Below are positions 25,401-36,200 of a stretch of DNA of 64,000 nt, piece by piece. The stretch comes from Aristolochia californica (lineage: Eukaryota; Streptophyta; Magnoliopsida; Piperales; Aristolochiaceae): assembly GCA_029961685.1 (NCBI GenBank), contig JARWKL010000005.1, forward strand, positions 18,752,164 through 18,816,163, in the 5' to 3' direction. Position numbers and translations under genes: made by a program. The notes under the pieces are model-generated. The model ran no database searches, was not told the origin of the DNA, and saw only the letters and a list, made by a program, of their open reading frames with translations. Numbering within the stretch: position 1 is the stretch's first letter; every line of letters starts with the position of its first letter.

Positions 25401-25790
25401 TTGCCTTTTGAGTTGATGTGTGATGCCTCTGATTATGCATTGAGGGCTGTTTTGGGGCAAAAGGTGGATAAAATTCCTTGTGTCATTCAGTATGCTAGTC
25501 GCACTCTTCATGATGTTCAATTGAATTACACTACCACTGAGAAGGAGTTGCTAGCTGTTGTGTTTTCCTTGAACAAATTCAGATCATATCTATTAGGGTC
25601 AAAGGTTATAGTGTTCACTGATCATTCTGCTTTGAAGTACTTTTTATCCATCAAGAACACTAAACCTCACTTGATTAGATGGATCTTGCAATTGCAAGAA
25701 TTTGACCTTGAGATTCGAGATAAGAAGGGTTGTGAGAATGTTGTTGCTAATCATCTATCTAGGATCTGTGTATCCCCTCATGAAGGATCC
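25401..25790 (+). pseudogene. pol: Pol: RNase H domain (intact frame, conserved Asp changed)
   Basis: This domain would remove the RNA strand during reverse transcription. It lies in the same uninterrupted frame as the RT C-terminus (24930-26282). Recognisable motifs are CDASDYA with the first acidic residue at 25422-25424, [11 protein letters not shown] with the conserved Glu, and TDHSALKYF with Asp at 25620-25622. The last is ANHLSR, where related elements usually have ADHLSR. The substitution is AAT at 25749-25751 and fits a G-to-A transition. Within CDAS..., Arg also replaces the usual small residue before AVLGQ. The fold is probably recognisable by profile search, but activity is doubtful. 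Confidence 0.88.
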
Positions 25791-27085
25791 CTTCCTTTAA
25801 ATGATTCCTTCCCTCATGAACAACTTCTCCAAGTATCCCAGTTGCCTTGGTTTGCTGACATATTCAACTATCTTGTAACTCGTAAGATTCCTGATTATTG
25901 GAGTAAACAAGATCGGTTGAAATTATTTTCCCAAGTCAAACATTTTTTTGGGGATGACCCTTATTTGTTCAAGGTGTGTCCTGACCAAGTCATTAGGCGT
26001 TGTGTACCTGAGCAAGACTTTGCCAACATTCTTGAGTTTTGTCATTCCCACAAATGTGGTGGACATTTTGGTGCTAGAAAGACCGCGGCTAAAGTCTTGC
26101 AATGTGGTTTCTATTGGCCTTCATTTTTTAGAGATACCCATGAGTTTTGTCGTGTGTGTGATAGATGCCAACGGACTGGTTGTTTGTCTAGGAAGAACAT
26201 GATGCCTCTTAATTGTTTGATGTGTGGTGTATTGACTTCATGGGTCTTTTTCCTGTCTCGTTCGGCTATCAATACATCCTAGTTGCTGTTGAATATGTCT
26301 CTAGATGGATTGAAGCTATTGCATGTAAGAAAAATGATCACAAAGTGGTGGTAAAGTGTTTAAAAGAAAACATCTTTAATCGGTTTGGTACCCAGAGAGT
26401 GATCATCAGTGATGGGGGATCTCATTTTTGTAACTGAGCATTTGAGACCTTGTTGAAGAAATACTCCATCACTCATCGGGTGTCCACTCCGTACCACCCA
26501 AAAACTTGTGGTCAAGTGGAAATCTCTAATAGGGAGATCAAACGGATTTTGGAGAAGTCGGTTTGCTTTGATAGGAAAGATTGGTCAACTTGATTGGACG
26601 ATGCTTTATGGGCCTATCGAACCCCTTATAAGACTCCTATTGGGATGTCTCCATTTCGCCTAGTGTTCGGCAAAGCATATCATCTACCTGTTGAGCTTGA
26701 GCATAGAGCTTAATGGGCCATTAAGGCTTTGAATTTTGATTTGACTCAAGTGAGTGAGGAGAGAAAATTGTAATTGAATGAGTTGGAGGAGATACGTCAT
26801 GATGCTTATGAGAATGCCAAACTATATAAGGAGCGAACAAAGCTTTTACATGATAAATCTATTTTTTGCAAGTCTTTTACTATTGGGCAGAATGTTTTAC
26901 TTTATAACTCATGATTGCATTTGTTTCCAGGGAAGCTAAGATCCAGGTGGTCAGGTCCATTTGAGGTTACACAGGTGTTTCCTCATGGCGCTGTTGATAT
27001 TCGCAATCACGAATACGGGTCGGTCTTCAAAGTTAACGGTCAGAGGCTCAAACCATATCTTGAGCATGTCCCCATACAGGAGTAG
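25791..27085 (+). pseudogene. pol: Pol: integrase domain, broken
   Basis: Integrase would insert the cDNA into host DNA. The N-terminal HHCC zinc-binding region is visible as [12 protein letters not shown] followed by CDRCQR, ending near 26185. A frame change with apparent loss of a short segment occurs near 26205. The catalytic core continues in another frame from 26213 with all three acidic residues: Asp at 26234-26236 (CIDFMG), Asp at 26411-26413 (ISDGG) and Glu at 26519-26521 (GQVEIS). The spacing is D-35-E. The same frame has five stops, at 26435, 26591, 26711, 26771 and 26912. The C-terminus shows a GPF-type motif ([16 protein letters not shown]) without a chromodomain. The natural end is TAG at 27083-27085. 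Confidence 0.92.
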
Positions 27086-27836
27086 GTGATGGTGATTTTC
27101 TTAGAGGAACCTGTCCATTCATCTTGACTGCATCAAAGTCTTGCTTATGACTATAAACTTAGCACATTGTGGGCAATCCCCACGTTTCTATCCCTTTGTA
27201 TATTACAATTTTATTTTTTGTTTATTCATTCTTATTGGGATAACCTTTGGTGTACTCTGGTCTTGATTGATTGGAGGACCCCGGCGATGCCGGCCCCGTC
27301 ATGGACTCGAGGTACTCTCTTGTCGGTTAAGAGCGTAATTGGTTCCGGTAGTCGATGACCAAACTTTTGGTCCCTAGTTTGAGAGGTCTATACTCAAACA
27401 ACCATTTTTGGATTGACTAGTTCGAACTTGAAGTATTGAATGAAAACCTTATGGTGAGTAACTCAAGGACTTGTGTTCAGCGTGTGATTCCTGCTGCCTT
27501 CAATGGCCAGTCACACAGAGATTTCTTCAAAATGTGAAGTGGGATAGCGGTTTCATCTATGGATGATTACCTCCGGGTACAGCTGATACAAGTAAACCTT
27601 TTTCAAGGGAGACTATGTATCATTCCTGGGGGTCTTTATTGACTCTTTGATGTTATTGTCAATGACTAAACACATATGGTCCCACATATGGATTTAGGAG
27701 CCCTGAGGGAGCTTAACCCTTACTCTGCTGGAGTATAACCAACTAAGCTGTGAGTCAACTAGAGTATAATCAGATATTTTAGTGATTGTTAGTTGGTTTG
27801 TTTGTTTTAAATTTTCCCCATTGAGGACAATGTCAG
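27086..27836 (+). other. Retroelement 3' non-coding region, proximal part
   Basis: Non-coding sequence after the pol stop. A 63-codon open frame at 27167-27358 has no recognisable motif and is probably chance. The block at about 27270-27350 is unusually GC-rich. No envelope-like ORF, as found in some Athila elements, could be recognised. The region ends with the phrase TTGAGGACAATGTCAGATTT, which resembles the sequence that commonly precedes the polypurine-like tract after pol in this lineage. Confidence 0.6.
27169..27183 (+). other. Small hairpin downstream of pol
   Basis: GTGGG, loop CAATC, CCCAC: a perfect 5 bp stem 84 bp after the pol stop. Athila-type elements often have a short hairpin with a GGG/CCC stem at this place (my recollection). 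The role is unknown, and chance cannot be excluded for so short a stem. Confidence 0.35.
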
Positions 27837-27837
27837 A

Positions 27838-27879
27838 TTTAGGTTTGGGGGGGGGGGGGAGGGGGGGGGGGGGGGGGGA
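27838..27879 (+). repeat. Internal polypurine / poly-G tract
   Basis: TTTAGGTTT is followed by 13 G, one A, 18 G and a final A (27847-27879). The context resembles a polypurine tract, but it lies about 1.1 kb before the true 3' LTR start. It may be a second, internal polypurine tract that has grown by slippage, and its exact length may be unreliable in the assembly. Confidence 0.75.
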
Positions 27880-28995
27880 CGTCTATTTCAACTCTTAGCA
27901 ATGATTTTCTTTTGATTTGTGTTCATGGTTTTCAAATTACTCCTCTTAGTATGTGGTTAACTTTAGTAGAGTTAAAATAAGTTGCTCAAATGTGTTTCTT
28001 AGTATGTGGAAAACTGTGTAGAATATGCATATTAGAAATCTTATATCATTTGTTGTGATCCATGAGAATTCGGTGGGATAACTTACTATTGCATTAGACT
28101 TGGAACTTAGTTGCAAAAGAGAACATGTAAATCTAGTGTTGATCTATGTTAGTCTGAATAGTCTTGTATGCCTATTTGATCTTATTCTTTTTTATATCTC
28201 AATGAAATTCTTTGTTGTAATGTATTAATGCAAATAGAAATGCTATTGCCTCCAAAAGACAGATAACCTCAAAAACAGCCTGGGCAAACCCAGGGACATG
28301 CACCAGAACAGTCGGTTACTTAAAAAATAAGTGCATGTGCAATGAGGACGAATACAAAATGGAGGTAATACCAAAAGTATTTAGTGAAAAACAATTATTA
28401 TGCTGGTAATACCGAAAAATGGGTTTAAATCTAGAAGCAATGAGTTTCCTTAACTTTGATGATGAATTGTAAGTTGAAATTGCAGGTCAAGATTGAAATA
28501 TGTATACTTCTTTTGTGAGATTGTTAGACAACATGCTTACTCTACTATTTTCTCTTAATTGTGATGTGACCAGGATTTTATTGTTATATGTTGCCTCTTT
28601 GTTCTGTTGAAGTAATTGTTTAGGGGTCACATTGGTTAAGGTGGAGTACCCGTGAGTGTATTTGGATTGATAATGTGTTATATTTTACACAGGTTTTGAA
28701 ATTGTGTAGGGTTTCAAATGATTTTCAGACATTTTACGATACTAAGTGTTAGTCATATGCTAATGAGGAGTAGATTCTCTTCAGTTTTCTTTTTATATTG
28801 TTGATTTAGATGAATTTTGTGGATAAATTCCATGCAAACCCTCACGAGACACAACTCGTCCACTACCATAAAGTAGGGGTTTAACGGCTTGTTGCATATG
28901 CTAAATGCAATCGTGTTCCCTACGAAAGTGGCATTTTCTTTTCCCAGGCTTAATTTTGGTTTTGTTGTTGTTTTGCTAGGGTCTAGAAAATATAT
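27880..28995 (+). other. Retroelement 3' non-coding region, distal part
   Basis: About 1.1 kb, AT-rich, with no credible coding sequence. A 92-codon minus-strand frame at 28753-29031 extends into the LTR and shows no known motif. Any former envelope-like gene is not recognisable here. The sequence has no satellite similarity. Confidence 0.6.
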
Positions 28996-29006
28996 AGGTT
29001 TGGGAG
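28996..29006 (+). other. 3' polypurine tract
   Basis: AGGTTTGGGAG lies immediately before the 3' LTR (TGTAATAGATGCC). It would prime plus-strand DNA synthesis. It is interrupted by TTT but stands exactly where the LTR homology begins, and its wording resembles the internal tract at 27841. Confidence 0.7.
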
Positions 29007-29333
29007 TGTAATAGATGCCAGATTCTGACATGAGAACTAGGTTAATTATAATAGAATAACCCTTATAATTGTGTTATAGGTGGTTATTTATCAGTTTTCA
29101 AATGAAACGTGCATTTATTGAATTTGGTATTAATCACTGCTTATATTGCATATCTTTTTCTCTTGAATAATATTTCATTGATTTTAGGGTTTATTTCTTC
29201 CTGAAATGATTTTTATGGATTCAATTATGGAATTTCAGGAGAATTTTGGTGGAGAAGGAGATAATTAAAAAAATTCCATTAGTGAAAGAGAGAGATTTTT
29301 AGGGCAAAATCGATCAATAGAAAGGAGAGCTCG
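29007..29333 (+). repeat. 3' LTR fragment (first ~327 bp only)
   Basis: Aligns with 20261-20592 with about 18 differences and one small length change by hand count. It stops after GGAGAGCTC, where the 5' LTR continues CCGGGGGAGAG and this copy passes into satellite GGGATACTAAAC. About 980 bp of LTR are missing. The junction shares GGGA between LTR and satellite, so the exact breakpoint is ambiguous by about four bases. Confidence 0.9.
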
Positions 29334-30125
29334 GGGATACTAAACTCTTTTTAGTTTTTATATATCAGGTTCTGCAATCGTCGGGAAAAGGGGGAGGCGG
29401 GGGATTTATAACTGAGTGTTGACACCCAATCCATAAGTCATTCCTTACAAAAATATAGCTTGTTACGTATAATAAATTACTTTTCAATCATTTATGATCA
29501 TTAGGTCATCTTTTTGTAAAAGGGCAAAATAATGGCTTGTTTGACTCTGGTAATATCTCACCGTACGTTCATTTGAGAATTTAATGTTATTCGCTTTAAA
29601 AGGTTTTAATCCATAGGTAATTTGCATCTTTAACAAGTTTCAAGCATGTATATCCATTTTTTAAAACATGTGTAGAAAAATCTCTTTCTTATAAAATTCC
29701 GAGCTATTAGGGTTGAACTAGTGGAATTTCCCAAACTTGGATAACAAAACTTTTGTATTCATTTGTGGTGTGTGAATAAATTTTATTTACTTACATTTTT
29801 TTATTGCTTTAAATTCTTTCCATTCATAAACTCTAAATTTTTTATTTTGTTGTGATCTAATTGCCTTTTATCAATTTTTATGTTTACAACTTGAAGGGAA
29901 ATGAAAACTCAAGTTTTGATTTAAGAAACGTATATAGCTAGAATTGAAATTCACAATGCACAAATGTAGAGAGAGATAATTCCAAAAAGTGTCTGTAATT
30001 TTTTGGGATTGTAAACTCTTTTCAGATTTTATATATCAGGTTCTGTAATCGTCGGGAAAAGGGGTAGGTGGGGGATTGTTAACTGAGTGTTGACTCCCAA
30101 TCCATAAGTCATTCCGTACAAAAAT

Positions 30126-30834
30126 ATAGCCCGTTACACCCCGTTACGCTTGATAAATGACTTTACAATCATCTATGATCGTTAGGTTAGCTTTTCGTAA
30201 ATGGGCAAAATAATGGCTTGTTTGACTCGGGTAAATATCCCACCGCACGTTCACTTGAGAATTTAGTATTATTCTCTTTAAAGGTTTGAATCCATAGGTC
30301 ATTTGCATCATTTAACATTTTTCAAGCATGCATATCCATTTTTTAAAACATGTGTAGAAAAATCTCTTTCTTATAAAATTCCGACCTATTAGGGTTGAAC
30401 TAGTGGAATTTTCCAAACTTGGAGAACAAAAATTTTGTGTTCATTTGTGGTGTGTGAATAAATTTTCTTTACTTACATTTATTTATTTCTTTAAATTATT
30501 TCCTTACATAAACTCTAAAATTTTTATTTTTTTGTGATCTATTTGCCTTATATCACTTTTTTTGTTTACAAGATGAAGGGAAAGTGAAAACTCAAGTTTT
30601 GATTTTAGAAAAAAGTATACATCCAAAATGGAAATGCACAATGCAAAAATGTAGAGAGAGATAATTCGAAAAAGTTTATGTAATTTTCAGGGATTGTAAA
30701 CTCTTTTTAATTTTTATATATCAGGTTCTGCAATCGTCAGGAAAAGGGGGGGGCAGGGGATTTTTAAATGAGTGTTGACACCCAATCCATAAGTCATTCC
30801 TTACAAAAATATAGCACGTTACAGTCTGTTATGC
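30126..30834 (+). repeat. Adjacent monomers sharing a ~10 bp internal duplication
   Basis: At 30126-30149 CCCGTTACACCCCGTTACGC, and at 30811-30834 ACGTTACAGTCTGTTATGC, repeat the GTTAC element that is single in other monomers. The copies are one monomer apart, so the second was probably made from the first (or the reverse) by unequal exchange. Confidence 0.7.
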
Positions 30835-32797
30835 ATGATAAATCACTTTACAATCATCTATGATCGTTAGGTCAGCTTTTTGTAAATGGGCAAAATAATG
30901 GCTTGTTTGACTCAGGTAAATATCCTATTGCATGTTCACATGAGAATTTAATGTTATTATCTTTAAAAGGTTTGGATCCATTGGTCATTTGCATATTTTA
31001 ACATGTTTCAAGCATGCACATCCTTTTTTAAAACATGTGTACAAAAAACATTTCTTATCAAATTACAAGGTATTTGGATTGAACTAGTCGAATTTCCCGA
31101 ACTTTGATAACAAAACTTTTGTGATCATTTGTGGTGTGTGGATAAATTTTCTTTCCTTACATTTTTTATTGCTTTAAATTTCTTCCCCACTTAAACTCTA
31201 AAATTTTCATTTTGTTGTTATCTATTTGCCTTTTATCTCTTTTTTTTCTTTTTACGAGATGAAGGGAAAGTGAAAACTCAAGCTTTGATTTAAGAAAAAA
31301 GTATACATCTAAAATGATAATGCACAATGCACAAATGTAGTTAGAGATAATTCCAAAAAATGTCTTTAATTTTTAGGGATTATAAACTCTTTTTAGATTT
31401 TATATATCAGGTCTTGCGATAGTTGGGGAAAGGGGGAGGCGGGGGATTTTTTACTGACTGTTGTGTCCCAATCCATAAGTCATTCCTTACAAAAATATAG
31501 CCCATTACGCATGATAAATCACTTTACAATCATCTATGATTGTTAGGTTAGCTTTTTGTAAATGGGTTAAATAATGGCTTGTTTGTCTCGGGTAAATATC
31601 CCACCGTACGTTCACATGAGAATTTAGTGTTATTCTCTTTAAAAGGTTTGGAACCATAGGTCATTCGCATCTTTAACATGTTCCAAGCATGCTTATCCAA
31701 TTTTTAAAACATGTGTAGAAAAATCTCTTTCTTATAAAATTTCGAGCTATAAGGGTTGAACTAGTGCAATTTCCCTAACTTGGATAACAAAACTTTTGTG
31801 ATCATTTGTGGTGTTTGGATAAATTTTCTTTCCTTAGATTTGTTATTGCTTTAAATTCTTTCCATACCTAAACTGTAAAATTTTCATTTTGTTGTGATCT
31901 ATTTGCCTTTTATCTCTTTTTTTGTTTACAAGATGAAGCGAAAGTGAAAACTCAAGCTTTGATTTAAGAAAAAGGTATACACCTAAAATGGAAATGAAAA
32001 ATAAACAAATGTAGAGAGAGATAATTCCAAAAAGTGTCTGTAATTTTTTGGGATTGTCAACTGTTTTTAGTTTTTATATATCAGGTTCTGCAATTGTCGG
32101 GAAAAGAGGGAGGCGGGGGATTTTTAACAGAGTGTTGACTCCCAATCGATAAGTCATTCCTTACAAAAATATTGACCGTTAAGCATGGTACATCACTTTA
32201 AAATCATCTATGATCGTTAGGTCAACTTTTTGTAAATGGGCAAAATAATGGCTTGTTTGACTCGGGTAAATATCCCACCACACGTTCACTTGAGAATTTA
32301 ATGCTATTCTCTTTAAATGGTTTGGATCCATAGGTCATTTGCATCGTTAACATGTTTCAAGCATGCATATCCATTTTTTAAAACATGTGTCGAAAAATCT
32401 CTTTCTTATAAAATTCAGAGCTATAATGGTTGAACTAGTTGAATTTCCCAAACATGGATAACAAAAATTTTGTGTTCATTTGTGGCTTGTGAATAAATTT
32501 TCTTTACTTACATTGGTTTATTGCTTTAAATTCTTTCCATATATAAACTCTAAATTTTCATTTTGTTGTGATCTATTTGCCTTGTATCTCTTTTTTTGTT
32601 CACGAGAAGAAGGGGAAGTGAAAACTCAAGTTTTGATGTAAGAAAAAAGTATACATTTAAAATGGAAATGCACAATGCACAAATATATTGAGAGATAATT
32701 CCAAAAAGACTCTGTAATTTTTTGGGATTTTAAACTCATTTTTGTTTTTATATGTAAGGTTCTGCAAACGTTGGGAAAAGGGGGAGACGGGGGATTT

Positions 32798-33280
32798 TTA
32801 GCTGAGTGTTGTCTCCCAATCCATAAGTCATTCCTTACAAAAATATATCCCGTTACATATGATAAATCACTTTACAATCATCTATGATGGTTAAATTCTA
32901 AGCTATTAGGGTTGAACTAGTGGAATTTCCCAAACTTGGATCACAAAACTTTTGTGTTCATTTGTGGGGTGTGAATAAATTTTCTTTACATACATTTATT
33001 TATTGCTTTAAATTCTTCCCATACATAAACTCGAAAATTTTCATTTTTTTGTGATCTATTTGCCTCTTTTCTCTTTTTTTTTTTTTTACGAGAGGAAGGA
33101 ATGTGAAAACTTAAGTTTTGATTTAAGAAAAAAGTATATATCTAAAAAGGAAATGCACAATGCACATATATAGAGAGAGATGATTCCAAAAGTGTCTGTA
33201 ACTTTTAGGGAATGTAAACTCTTTTTAGTATTTCCATAACAGGTTCTGCAATCATTGGGACTGAGTGTCGACTCCCAATC
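32798..33280 (+). repeat. Doubly deleted monomer
   Basis: Near 32890 TCTATGATGGTTA joins AATTCTAAGCTATTAGGG, a loss of about 190 bp. Near 33259 CAATCATTGGG joins ACTGAGTGTCGACTC, a loss of about 30 bp that removes the G-rich box. The landmark spacing is 456 bp instead of about 674. Confidence 0.85.
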
Positions 33281-36200
33281 CATAAGTCATTCCTTACAAA
33301 ATTATAGCCCATTACGCATGATAAATCACTTTACAATCATCTATGATCGTTAGCTCAGCTTTTTGTAAATGGGCAAAATAATGGCTTGTTTGACTCGGGT
33401 AAATATCCCACCGCACATTCACTTGATAATTTATTGTTATTCTCTTTTAAAGGTTTGGATGTTTAGGTCAGTTGAATCTTTAACATGTTTCAAGCATGCA
33501 TATCCATTTTTTAAAACAAATGTAGAAAAATCCCTTTCTTATAAAATTCCGAGCTATTAGGGTTGAACTAGTGGAATTTCCCAAACTTGGATAACAAAAC
33601 TTTTGTGTTCATTGTGGTGTGTGAATAAATTTTCTTTACTTACACTTTTTTATTGCTTTAAATTCTTTCCATATGTAAACTCTTAAATTTTCATTTTGTA
33701 GTGATCTATCCACCTTTTATCTCTGTTTTTGTTTACGAGATGAAAGGAAAGTGAAAACTCACATTTTGATTTAAGAAAAAAGTATACACCTCAAATGGAA
33801 ATGCATAATGCACAAATGTAGATAGAGATAATTCCAAAAAGTGTCTATAATTTTTAGGTATTGTAAACTCTTTTTAGTTTATATATCAGGTTATGCAATC
33901 GTCGGGAAAAGGGGGAGCCGGGGGATTTTTTCCTGACTGTTGACTCCCAACCCATAAGTCATTCTTGAAAAAAATATAGCCTGTTACGCCTGATAAATCA
34001 CTTTACAATCATCTATAATCGTTTGGTCAGCTTTTTGGAAATGGGCAAAATAATGGCTAGTTTGACACAGGGAAATATCCCACCACATATTCATTCCAGA
34101 ATTTAATGTTATTCTCTATAAAAGGTTTGTATCCATAGGTCGTTTACATCTTCAACATCTTTCAAGCATGCATATCCATTTTTTAAAACATGTGTAGAAT
34201 AATCTCTTTCTTATAAAATTACGAGCTATTAGGGTTGAATTAGTGGAATTTCCCAAACTTGGATGACAAAACTTTTGTGTTCATTTGTGGTGTGTGAATA
34301 AATTTTCTTTACTTATATTTGTTACTGCTTTAAATTCTTTCCATACATAAACTCTAAAATTTTCATTTAATTGTGATCTATTTGCCTTTTATCTCTTTTT
34401 TTTTTTACGTGATGAAGGGAAAGTGAAAAATCAAGTTTTGATTTTAAAAAAAAGTATACATATAAAATGGAAATTCACAATGCACAAATGTAGTTAGAGA
34501 TAATTCCTAAAAGTATTTGTAAGTTTTAGATATTTTAAACTCTTTTTAGTTTTTATATATCAGGTTTTACATTTGTCGGTAAAGGGGGAGTCGGGGGATT
34601 TTTAACTGAGTGTTGACTTCATTTTCATAAGTCATTCTTTACAAAAATATTGCCCATTACGCACTATAAATCACATTACAATCATCTATGATTGTTAGAT
34701 CAGCTATTTGTAAATGGGCAAATCATTGGCTTGTTTAACTCAGGTAAATATCCCATCGCACTTTCACTTGAGAATTTAATGTTATTCTCTTTATAAGGTT
34801 TGGATCCATAGGTCATTTGAATCTTTAACATGTTTCAATCATGCATATCCATTTTTTAAAATATGTGTATAAAATCTCTTTTTTAAAAAAGTTTCGAGCT
34901 ATTAGGGTTGAACTAGTGGAATTTCCCAAACTTGGATAACAAAACTTTTGTTTTAATTTTCGGTGTGTGAATAAATTTTATTTACTTACATTTGTTTATT
35001 TTTTTAAATTATTTACATACTTAAACTCTAAAACTTTCCTTTTGTTGTGATCTATTTGCCTTTTATCTTTTTTTTTTTTGTTTACATGATGAAGGGAAAG
35101 TGAAAACTCAAGTTTTTATTTAAGAAAAAAGTATACATCTAAAATGGAAATGTACAATGCACAAATGTAGAGAGAGATAATTCCAAAAAGTGTATGTAAT
35201 TTTTAGGGATTGCAAATGCTTTTTAGTTTTTATATATCAGGTTATGCAATCGTCGGGAAAAGGGGGAGGTGGGGGATTTTTAACTCAGTGTTGACTCCCA
35301 ATCCATAAGTCATTCCTTACAAAAGTATTGCTCGTTATGCTTGATAAATCAATTTACTATCATCTATGATCGTTAGCTCAGCTTTTTTTAAATGGGGAAA
35401 ATAATGGCTTGTTTGACATGCGTAAATATCCCACTGCACGTTCGCTTGAGAATTTAATGTTATTCTCTTTAAAAGGTTTGGATCCATAGGTCATTTGCAT
35501 ATTTAATATGTTTCAACCATGCACAAATATTTTTTAAAACATGTGTAGAAAAATCTCTTCCTTATAAAATTCTGAGCTATTAGGGTTGAACTAGTGGAAT
35601 TTCCCAAACTGGGAACACAAAAATTTTGTGTTTATTTGTGGTGTGTGATTAAATTTTATTTACTTATATTTTTTTATTGCATTAATTTCTTTCCATACGT
35701 ACACTCTAAACTTTTCATTTTGTTGTGATCTATTTGCCCTTTATCTCTTTTTTTGTTTACGAGATGAAGGGAAAGTGAAAACTCAAGTTCTGATTTCAGA
35801 AAAAAGTATACATCTAAAATGGAAATGCACTTTGCACAAATGTAGAGAGAGATAATTCCATAAAGTGCCTGTAATTTTTAGGGATTGTAAACTCTTTTTA
35901 GTTTTCATATATTAGGTTCTGCAATCGTCGAGAAAAGGGGGAGGCGGGGGATTTTTAACTGAGTGTTGACTCCCAACCCAGAAGTCATTCCTTAAAAAAA
36001 TATAGCCCATTATTCAAGATAAATTACTTTACAATCATCTATGATCGTTAGGTCTGCTTTTTGTTAATGGGCAAAATAATGGCTTGTTTGACTCGGGTAA
36101 ATATCCCACCGCACGTTCACTTGAAAATTCAATGTTATTCTCTTTAAAAGGTTTGGATCCATAGGTCATTTGCATCTTTAACATGTTTCAAGCATGCATA

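Larger units (their letters stand above)
20261..29333 (+). mobile_element. Athila-lineage Ty3/gypsy LTR retrotransposon, degenerate, 3'-truncated
   Basis: A ~9.07 kb insertion in the satellite, oriented on the plus strand. In order it has a 5' LTR, a primer-binding site complementary to plant tRNA-Asp(GTC), a leader, gag with a CCHC knuckle, protease, reverse transcriptase, RNase H, integrase, a long non-coding region, a polypurine tract and a 3' LTR fragment. The pol order RT-RH-IN and the lack of a chromodomain fit the non-chromoviral Tat/Athila branch. The wording of many motifs matches Athila-type polyproteins as I know them. The reading frame is broken at least seven times and carries ten in-frame stops, so it is not autonomous. 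The ~320 bp shared by the two LTRs differ at about 18 positions by hand count (~5-6%), an old but not ancient insertion. A target-site duplication cannot be tested because the 3' end is deleted. Confidence 0.95.

Noticed and set aside
27167..27358. 63-codon plus-strand frame after pol
   Set aside because: No motif, no homology that I recognise, and it spans the hairpin and a GC-rich block; treated as chance.
28753..29031. 92-codon minus-strand frame as a possible envelope-like or antisense gene
   Set aside because: Wrong strand for an Athila envelope gene, runs into the LTR, and has no signal peptide or transmembrane pattern that I can defend.
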